Part shown: positions 14,620 through 20,380 of the stretch, piece by piece
Numbering within the stretch: position 1 is the stretch's first letter
Layout: every line of letters starts with the position of its first letter
Origin: Acidobacteriota bacterium
Lineage (GTDB): Bacteria; Acidobacteriota; Blastocatellia; Pyrinomonadales; Pyrinomonadaceae
Assembly: GCA_023436495.1 (NCBI GenBank)
Contig: JAEZIT010000123.1
Span: 1-20,380 of the forward strand
Length of the DNA stretch: 20,380 bases
Reading direction: 5' to 3'
Notes under the pieces: model-generated
What the model was told of the DNA's origin: nothing
Databases searched by the model: none
What the model saw: only the letters and a program-made list of their open reading frames with translations
Translations under genes and position numbers: made by a program

Positions 14620-16122
14620 TTAACCGAGCTCGACCTTTCTGATCAGCGACCGAACGGTCTCCCATTCGTCGTCGCCGTACTTAAGTCCTGTGTTTTCAAC
14701 GGTCTCATACGACGCCGCCAGCATTGCCGCCCGTATGCTCTCGTCCCGGATGGACGCGATGGCACCGATATTCGCGGCATTCACCGCCGCCGCCCGCGCC
14801 GCATCGCCCAAGCCCGCGAACCGCTTGACCATCTCGTTATAGGCCGCCGTCCGGACCGACAATTGCGGCACCGTATCGCCGAGATCGGCGGCTTCGTTCA
14901 GCAGCGACAAGGCTTTATCGCGGTCGCCGTTTTTCTCCGCCGCGTCGCTCATCCCCAGCAGCGCAAAGACCCTCTGGCCGTCGTCAGGTATGGAATTCAG
15001 GGCCTGCCGGGCCTGTTCGTTCTCTTTTCGCATCGTCAGCACCTGCGCGATCTGCGTCAGGGCCGACATTTTCTCGGTGTCGTCGGCGATCTCTTCGGCA
15101 ATACCTATTGCCCGCTCGCCCTTTTCAAACCCCGCAAATTGGGCCGCTATCGACGTAAACAGCCGCATTTTCGACCGCGTATCGCGCGTCTCCGCCTCCC
15201 GCTGGGACTTCAGCACCGAATAGGCCTCTTCCAAAGCCTCTAATGCATCGGCCCGCTCCTCTTTTTTCCAAAGCTCGCGTGAAAACCCAAGCAAAGCCGA
15301 CGATATCTGCGTTTTATCCGCCACCGAATCCAGCGTCCGGTCGGCCATTTCAACATTTCCCCCCTGCAAAAACCCCAGCGCCGCGTTGGCTAGAAAAGAA
15401 TCGCGGTGAACATTCCCCAATTGCTCAGCTTCCGTGCGGGCGGCCTCAAATACCTCGACGGCTCTTTCGTTTTGGCCCGCCTCGATATAGCTTTGCCCGA
15501 TCTCGAACAGCGAACGTATCTTCTCTTCCGCGTGGTCTATCTCGGCCGCTTCGCCGACGGCTTGCGTGAGCAATTCCGACGCCGCGTCCCGCTCGCCAGC
15601 CGCTGCACGCTGCGTCGCCATCGCCTGCAGTGCGTGCACGATGGCCGCTGGAAACTCGATCTTTTCCAGTTCCGCGGCTGCTCCCGCGTCGTCGCCTGCC
15701 GCGGCTTTGTTGACGGCGATGGCCGCATACACAAAATCCGGATGCTGCATTTCCGCCGCGATCGATTCCGCCTTTTCTAGCTGCCCTTTTGACGCCTTCA
15801 GTAGCGCGATCCGCTCGAATGCTTCGGCCCGAATGCCGTGGTCTTCCACCGCCTCGGCTAGCTGCACCGCGTAATCGTCGTCGTCCATGTCCGCACACTT
15901 TTCGGCCACCTGCGACAGCAGCCTGTCACGCACGAACGGATCGTCCACGGCATTCGACAGCTCCGCCGCCATGTCTACTTCTCCTTTGGCAAGGTACATC
16001 GGCACGATCGTGTTCATCGCTTCCGCAAAACCGTCATTGCTTCGGATAGTTTCGGCAAGATAGGCCGAAGCCGCGAGCATGTCCTCCATGGCTTCGTCTT
16101 TCGATATAAGATGTTCGGGCAT
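14620..16122 (-). CDS. Unrecognised helical-repeat (TPR-like) protein
   Basis: I do not recognise a named family. The 500-aa product has no signal peptide or membrane segment. It is almost entirely short amphipathic helices rich in Ala and Glu, repeating roughly every 30-40 residues. Examples are AEAFERIALLKASKGQLEKA, EKIRSLFEIGQSYIEAGQNE, MSALTQIAQVLTMRKENEQA and VFALLGMSDAAEKNGDRDKA. The pattern of a helix ending AxxG or AGxxxxA fits a TPR/SEL1-like solenoid used for protein contacts. It is the last gene of the minus-strand run after the HAD gene and the TPR kinase. It converges with the PLP decarboxylase with only 6 bases between stops and no terminator visible there. A scaffold or partner role beside the kinase is a guess. 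Confidence 0.75.
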   Translation of the reverse strand: MPEHLISKDEAMEDMLAASAYLAETIRSNDGFAEAMNTIVPMYLAKGEVDMAAELSNAVDDPFVRDRLLSQVAEKCADMDDDDYAVQLAEAVEDHGIRAEAFERIALLKASKGQLEKAESIAAEMQHPDFVYAAIAVNKAAAGDDAGAAAELEKIEFPAAIVHALQAMATQRAAAGERDAASELLTQAVGEAAEIDHAEEKIRSLFEIGQSYIEAGQNERAVEVFEAARTEAEQLGNVHRDSFLANAALGFLQGGNVEMADRTLDSVADKTQISSALLGFSRELWKKEERADALEALEEAYSVLKSQREAETRDTRSKMRLFTSIAAQFAGFEKGERAIGIAEEIADDTEKMSALTQIAQVLTMRKENEQARQALNSIPDDGQRVFALLGMSDAAEKNGDRDKALSLLNEAADLGDTVPQLSVRTAAYNEMVKRFAGLGDAARAAAVNAANIGAIASIRDESIRAAMLAASYETVENTGLKYGDDEWETVRSLIRKVELG

Positions 16123-16138
16123 AGAATAGGTTAGTTCG

Positions 16139-16158
16139 GCGGCGTTTCACCACGCCGC
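16139..16158. other. GC-rich hairpin between HAD and helical-repeat genes
   Basis: GCGGCGT (16139-16145) and ACGCCGC (16152-16158) form a perfect 7-bp stem with a 6-base loop, in the 64-base gap between the two minus-strand genes. Neither strand has a T run after it, so it is not a classic terminator. It could attenuate or stabilise the message. Confidence 0.4.
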
Positions 16159-16186
16159 TGTTGCGAAATAGCAGTATTTTAAAGAC

Positions 16187-16879
16187 TTAGGCGTAAACGC
16201 GCCGGACTGAATCCGGCATCCAGTCGTTCAGGTCCGCGGCGATCCAATCCGCTCCGGCGGCCCGCATTTCCGCTTCTGAAACCGTGTTCAGAACGCCCAA
16301 CGTCGGCAGATCCGCGGCTCTTGCGGCCTTTATTCCCGGCGGGCTGTCTTCGATAACGAGGCATTCATTATGCGTCATCGGCAGATGTCCCCGCGCCGTT
16401 CTGTATGAATCGAGCATTGCAAAACCCTGGCGATAACATTCCGGGTCCGGCTTGCACGCGGAAACATTTTCCGCGCTTACAATTGCAGCGAAAAACCCGG
16501 CTAGGTCCGTCGACGCCAACACTATGTCGATCTCTTCGCGTCTGGCCATGCTGACAAGCCCAAGCGTGAATTCGTTCGCCATTTTGCGTATGAAATTCTC
16601 CATACCGTCGAACAGCGGCACACTGTTCGCGACTAGCTCTCGCCAACGCTCTGTCTTCGCAAGCGCGATCTCCAGCACCTTATTCGTTTCCGGTTCGCGG
16701 CCGGCCCGTTTATATGCCTCTCGAATGAACGTCGCGTCGTCCATCCCGAGACACGAATAATAATCGGCTTCCGAAAGCGCTATGTTCTCTTTTGCCAGAA
16801 TGTCCTGGTACGCCTTCATTTGGATCGGCTCGTCATTAATGATCACGCCGTTGAAATCCAGAAGAATTGCTTTGATCAT
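16187..16879 (-). CDS. HAD-like hydrolase, subfamily IA, with DxN nucleophile motif
   Basis: This 230-aa single-domain HAD protein with a helical cap is cytoplasmic. Motif I is LLDFNGVI with nucleophile Asp8 but Asn10 where most phosphatases and phosphoglucomutases have the second Asp. Motif II is GLVSMARREE (Ser110), motif III is ACKPDPECY (Lys143) and motif IV is VIEDSPPGIKAA (Glu177, Asp178). The cap region (about 16-90, with SCLGMDDATFIREAY) resembles beta-phosphoglucomutase relatives. A DFNGVIxxDEP start recurs in a HAD group I recall from cyanobacteria and acidobacteria, so the Asn is likely a family trait and not damage. A GGGGAGAG ribosome site precedes the ATG. It lies 75 bases after the kinase gene on the same strand. 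The substrate is unknown. Confidence 0.88.
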   Translation of the reverse strand: MIKAILLDFNGVIINDEPIQMKAYQDILAKENIALSEADYYSCLGMDDATFIREAYKRAGREPETNKVLEIALAKTERWRELVANSVPLFDGMENFIRKMANEFTLGLVSMARREEIDIVLASTDLAGFFAAIVSAENVSACKPDPECYRQGFAMLDSYRTARGHLPMTHNECLVIEDSPPGIKAARAADLPTLGVLNTVSEAEMRAAGADWIAADLNDWMPDSVRRVYA

Positions 16880-16954
16880 ACATCTCTCCCCTTCGTAAGA
16901 TGCTGCAAAACGATATTTTAACCGTGGATCGGATGCGGCGGCAAACCGGTGGGA

Positions 16955-19750
16955 TTAATTAAGGGCGGCAAATTCATCGCGCGCGGCGGATAACGCGGGC
17001 ATATCGCCGCCGGCGGATTTCCAGAGTTCGAAGAATTTCTCGTATTCGCCGCGGTCGCCGAGTGCTCGGGCCTTCGCAAGCTGCGCCAGCGGATAAATAC
17101 TCGAAAGCGGGGCTTCACCGCGGTGGAAGAGTACTTTATCGAATTCGCGTACCGCATCATTTTTTCGGCCCGAATTCTGATACGCCATCCCGCGTATATA
17201 TTGCGGCAGGAATCGCCCCGCACGCTCAAACCGCTCCGTTATCTCAAGCTCCGCCACGGCGGCATCGTACCGCCTTTCCTGCAGCAGGCCCGCAGCACGT
17301 GCTATCGGGATCCAAAGGTGATTGAGCATCGTGTCCTTCGGGCGCTCGGCCAACATCTCAATAAATAGGTCATTCGCCTCGTTATGATAGCCGGCAAACG
17401 CAAACGCCAGTGCCGCACGCGACAGCGTCACTCGATTTCGTGCAAAATTCAGCGACCGCTTAATTTGGGTGAACAGCGGCAGCCTTAATTCTGGATCACC
17501 GGATACGGGAATTCCCTTGCCCGACCGCCAAAACACCATTCGTACGGCCTGTTCCGCTGCATATTCGGCGGCGCTTTCTTCGGCTCCGCTGCGGGTGGCG
17601 ATCTCAATGGCTCGCCGTGCAAGATCGTATGAATTCCGCCATTGCCCGTTAAAAGCCGCGCCGGACGCCTGAAGGTTAACGGCGATATGCTCATCTTCAC
17701 GGCCGTGAAACCACGCGACCTGCGCCGCCATCGCTGCCGCGTCGCCGGCAACAAAGGCCGTTTGGTACAGCAATTCGTGAAAATAATCGCCGTCCATTTC
17801 CTGCTTGAACGCTTCGCTGCAAAGCTCATTCACCTCGGCGAATTTGTCTATTCTCAACAACGCAGTGCACAAATTCTGCGTGGCAATAGCATACGTGGGA
17901 TTTATTCGCAGCCCTTCGCGGGCCTCGTCAACGGCCTTTTCGAACTGGCCGATCGATTCGTACCTGTCCGACAGCACGACGGGCGGTATCGCGTCCCGCG
18001 GATACGAACGCTTATACATATTCAACGATTCGAACTGTTTTTCAAGATCGCCGGTGACGATGTTGTGATAGAAATTTGTGATCCGGAGCCGCTCGTATTC
18101 GCTGACCTTGTCCCGCAGGTCAAAAGCCTTCGCAGCATACTCCGCCGCGAGTTTCGGCTGGTTGGTGTTGTAAAACATTATCGCCAGCATCACGTAAGCC
18201 GACGCAAATCCGGGATCGAGTTCCAGAGCCCGCTTTGCGAACGGCACCGCTTCCAGCGTTTTGCCGTTCCGGTAATATTCAAGGAACAGCGAATACGATT
18301 TGAATGCCTCCATCGACGTCGTGGTCGCTTCCTGCAGCGGAGCGTCGAACATATCGATGGAACTCAGACTCTCGCCGAGCTTTTCCCGCAATCCGGCCGC
18401 GGCCCGCCCAAGCGCCTGCAGCACGGTTTCCTTCGAATCCGTCTGTTCGAGCTGCCTTCCGATAATGTCGCCGTTGCGGCCATTAATTGCTTCAAGTGTA
18501 AGGACATACGTCGACCCCAGGCAGGATATCGTTCCCGTTATGTAAGCTTTCAGGCTTTGCCGCATGCAAATATCGCGGCCGAGTTCCCTCGTCACCCGCT
18601 CTGTCGGGTCGCGGCCCATTAGCCGCAGCGAATGTCGCACGCGGGCGTCGTTAAACACTTCGACGAACGGCGATTGCTCGAGCGTGATGGCGAGGGCAAC
18701 ATTCATCGTACCGTCAAAGACCGGATCGCCCGTTAAATTGATGAACTCCGTCAGCAGGACAGCATCTTTAACATCGCCGGAGCTGGTTGAAACGGCCGGT
18801 GCATCGGACGACCGGTCAATTGAAATACGCTTGGGCTCTTCCCGGTCCGGCATCAGGCTTCGTTCGAGCTCGGTCTCGAATTCCATGCGCCGCCGAAGGC
18901 TCTTTAGGTCATTCCCGAGGTCCTTTGCCGACTGATATCTTTCTTCGGGGTCTTTCTGAAGCGCTTTCGTGATTATTCGTTCCAATTCGGGCGGGCAATC
19001 GTGAACATATCGTGCGACCGGCTTTACCGATTCGTACATTATCGCGCCGATCACCTCGCCGGCGGAGCTGCCCTGGAACGGCACGCGTCCTGTTAACAGT
19101 TCGTACAAGACCACGCCGATACTGAAAATATCGGTGCGGCAATCTATATCCGGCGCTCCGCGGGCCTGTTCCGGCGACATGTACGACGTCGTCCCGAGTA
19201 CCGCTCCCGGGTTAGTCTTCACGAACACGCGCGTGTCCGCAGTCGAATCCCCATTGCTCAGCAGCGACATTTCCGTAAGCTTTGCCAGCCCGAAATCCAG
19301 CACCTTAACGTACCCGTCGGGCCGAAGCATAATATTTTCGGGCTTGATGTCGCGATGGACGATGTTTGCCTTGTGCGCGGCGGCAAGTGCGCTTGCAACC
19401 TGGATCCCAATATCGAGTATCTGCTCGATATTAAGGGCCGATCGATTGATCCGGTCACGAAGCGTCTCGCCCTCGATGTGCTCGGTCGCAATAAAATGAG
19501 CGCCTTCGCTTTCGCCGATCTCGTGGATGACAATAATGTTGGGGTGATTTAGTGCCGAGGCCGTCTTGGCTTCCTGTACGAAGCGCTTCATCCGGTCCTC
19601 ATTCTTGGTAAATTCGTCAGAGAGAAGCTTTAGTGCGACATTGCGGTCGAGTTGGGTGTCGCGTGCGAGAAAAACCTCGCCCATACCGCCTGCTCCTAAG
19701 GGGGCACCGATATCATAGCGGCCGATCCTTTTCCCTGCTGAGGCTGACAT
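16955..19750 (-). CDS. Ser/Thr protein kinase with TolB-like region and C-terminal TPRs
   Basis: This 931-aa protein opens with a Hanks-type kinase (about 11-285): glycine loop GAGGMGEV (19-26), VALK (Lys41), HRDIKPEN (132-139, Asp134), DFG (152-154) and GTTSYMSPEQ. Residues about 330-470 (VKDAVLLTEFINLTGDPVFD, then SLKAYITGTISCLGSTYVLT) resemble the TolB-like N-terminal region found after kinase and cyclase domains. The rest is TPR-like helices, for example PFAKRALELDPGFASAYVML. No membrane helix is visible, so it is probably soluble, unlike many PknB types. ATG 19750 is preferred because the MSASAGKRIGRY start is typical; a GTG at 19783 would add 11 residues. Such kinases are numerous in Acidobacteriota. 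Substrates are unknown; the TPRs and the neighbouring helical-repeat protein suggest protein-protein contacts. Confidence 0.92.
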   Translation of the reverse strand: MSASAGKRIGRYDIGAPLGAGGMGEVFLARDTQLDRNVALKLLSDEFTKNEDRMKRFVQEAKTASALNHPNIIVIHEIGESEGAHFIATEHIEGETLRDRINRSALNIEQILDIGIQVASALAAAHKANIVHRDIKPENIMLRPDGYVKVLDFGLAKLTEMSLLSNGDSTADTRVFVKTNPGAVLGTTSYMSPEQARGAPDIDCRTDIFSIGVVLYELLTGRVPFQGSSAGEVIGAIMYESVKPVARYVHDCPPELERIITKALQKDPEERYQSAKDLGNDLKSLRRRMEFETELERSLMPDREEPKRISIDRSSDAPAVSTSSGDVKDAVLLTEFINLTGDPVFDGTMNVALAITLEQSPFVEVFNDARVRHSLRLMGRDPTERVTRELGRDICMRQSLKAYITGTISCLGSTYVLTLEAINGRNGDIIGRQLEQTDSKETVLQALGRAAAGLREKLGESLSSIDMFDAPLQEATTTSMEAFKSYSLFLEYYRNGKTLEAVPFAKRALELDPGFASAYVMLAIMFYNTNQPKLAAEYAAKAFDLRDKVSEYERLRITNFYHNIVTGDLEKQFESLNMYKRSYPRDAIPPVVLSDRYESIGQFEKAVDEAREGLRINPTYAIATQNLCTALLRIDKFAEVNELCSEAFKQEMDGDYFHELLYQTAFVAGDAAAMAAQVAWFHGREDEHIAVNLQASGAAFNGQWRNSYDLARRAIEIATRSGAEESAAEYAAEQAVRMVFWRSGKGIPVSGDPELRLPLFTQIKRSLNFARNRVTLSRAALAFAFAGYHNEANDLFIEMLAERPKDTMLNHLWIPIARAAGLLQERRYDAAVAELEITERFERAGRFLPQYIRGMAYQNSGRKNDAVREFDKVLFHRGEAPLSSIYPLAQLAKARALGDRGEYEKFFELWKSAGGDMPALSAARDEFAALN

Positions 19751-19811
19751 TGGATGAATGAGTCGATTGTAACTCACTTTCACCCCGCGTCAACAGGAAT
19801 TTCGCCCTCGA

Positions 19812-20380
19812 CTACAAATATTTGCTGTCGAACATATTGTCCCGGCCGAGTAAGCCGTTCGGATCGAGCGATCGCTTCAATTCGGCCATTTCGTTCAGGT
19901 ATCGCTCGCCCATCATTACATATAGATATTTGCTCTTGAGCTTACCTATTCCATGCTCCGCCGAAACCGTCCCGCCGAGCATGACAGCCTGCGCGACGAA
20001 GCGGCCGTACAAATGCCTCGCCGCCGTAGCTTCGTCCTCGTTCTTCGGCAAAATATTTGCGTGAAGGTGACAGTCGCCGATATGCCCGAAGATCACGTAG
20101 TCCAAGCCGCTTTTATCAAGCGTGTCCTTATAGAACCTCAAAAAACCCGGAAAATTCGCGTCCGGGACCGCCATGTCCGTCCCGACCTTTTTCCTGCCGT
20201 ATCTTACGATCCGCTCATTCACCGAGACCGGCAGCGCATGCCGAAATTCACGCATCTTTTCGCGGTCCTGGTCGGTCGTCGTAAACCATGACCGATCAAC
20301 ATCCGCACCGTGTTTTTCAAGCAGTTCGTTCCATGATTCGAACAGAGAATCCTCGGTCGCTTCGGTCGTTTCCTGTTCGA
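19812..20380 (-). CDS. FAD-linked oxidase (GlcD / D-lactate dehydrogenase type), C-terminal part
   Basis: The frame is open from the right edge (with two leftover bases) to TAG at 19812; about 188 residues are visible. They belong to the C-terminal domain of the GlcD/DLD family: VGTDMAVPDANFPGF, the metal/substrate motif GHIGDCHLHANILP, then GGTVSAEHGIGKLK and a final LKRSLDPNGLLGRDNMFD, all hallmark positions. Members oxidise D-lactate, glycolate or other 2-hydroxy acids using FAD. The FAD-binding N-terminal domain lies outside the window, so which acid is used cannot be said. The gene is 61 bases upstream of the kinase start on the same strand. MurQ in this window produces D-lactate, so a D-lactate role would be apt, but this link is inferred. 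Confidence 0.88.
   Translation of the reverse strand, partial: EQETTEATEDSLFESWNELLEKHGADVDRSWFTTTDQDREKMREFRHALPVSVNERIVRYGRKKVGTDMAVPDANFPGFLRFYKDTLDKSGLDYVIFGHIGDCHLHANILPKNEDEATAARHLYGRFVAQAVMLGGTVSAEHGIGKLKSKYLYVMMGERYLNEMAELKRSLDPNGLLGRDNMFDSKYL

Noticed and set aside
1..20380. CRISPR array, complete insertion sequence, tRNA or rRNA genes
   Set aside because: No regularly spaced repeats, transposase frame, cloverleaf or rRNA-like stretch was seen on reading both strands.

Overview
The window looks like chromosomal DNA of an Acidobacteriota-type bacterium, most likely near Blastocatellia/Pyrinomonadaceae. This rests on gene families seen directly: an Oar-like TonB-dependent receptor with an N-terminal carboxypeptidase-regulatory domain, a Ser/Thr kinase fused to TPRs, exported hydrolases, and several genes without a Shine-Dalgarno but with sigma70-like promoters. 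The lineage is an inference from style; no rRNA or tRNA gene is present.

Bases 1-13100 form a peptidoglycan (MurNAc) salvage locus built around a divergent regulatory region at 5293-5441. Leftward (- strand) run a LysR-type regulator, an 883-aa exported fusion of a serine beta-lactamase-like (AmiE-like) hydrolase with a NamZ (DUF1343, GH171) exo-N-acetylmuramidase, and a TonB-dependent receptor cut by the window edge. Rightward (+ strand) run a BadF/BadG-type amino-sugar kinase (MurK-like), a DUF2231 membrane protein plus short-chain dehydrogenase pair closed by a terminator, MurQ etherase with its own promoter, an antitoxin with a decayed PIN toxin, a sodium:solute symporter, and an exported two-domain NagZ. 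A fold-type III PLP decarboxylase (LysA-like) follows at 13201-14613.

Inferred pathway: the receptor brings wall fragments across the outer membrane. In the periplasm NagZ removes GlcNAc and the fusion protein removes the peptide and releases MurNAc. The symporter imports MurNAc, the kinase makes MurNAc-6-P, and MurQ converts it to GlcNAc-6-P and D-lactate. The enzymes are recognised from motifs. The transporter, receptor and amidase assignments come from context.

Bases 14620-20380 are all on the - strand and convergent with the decarboxylase. In transcription order they hold the C-terminal part of a GlcD/D-lactate dehydrogenase-type FAD oxidase (cut by the right edge), a cytoplasmic Ser/Thr kinase with TolB-like and TPR regions, a HAD-like hydrolase with a DxN motif, and an unrecognised helical-repeat protein. 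No CRISPR array, complete insertion sequence or RNA gene was seen, and no gene-free stretch exceeds 200 bases.
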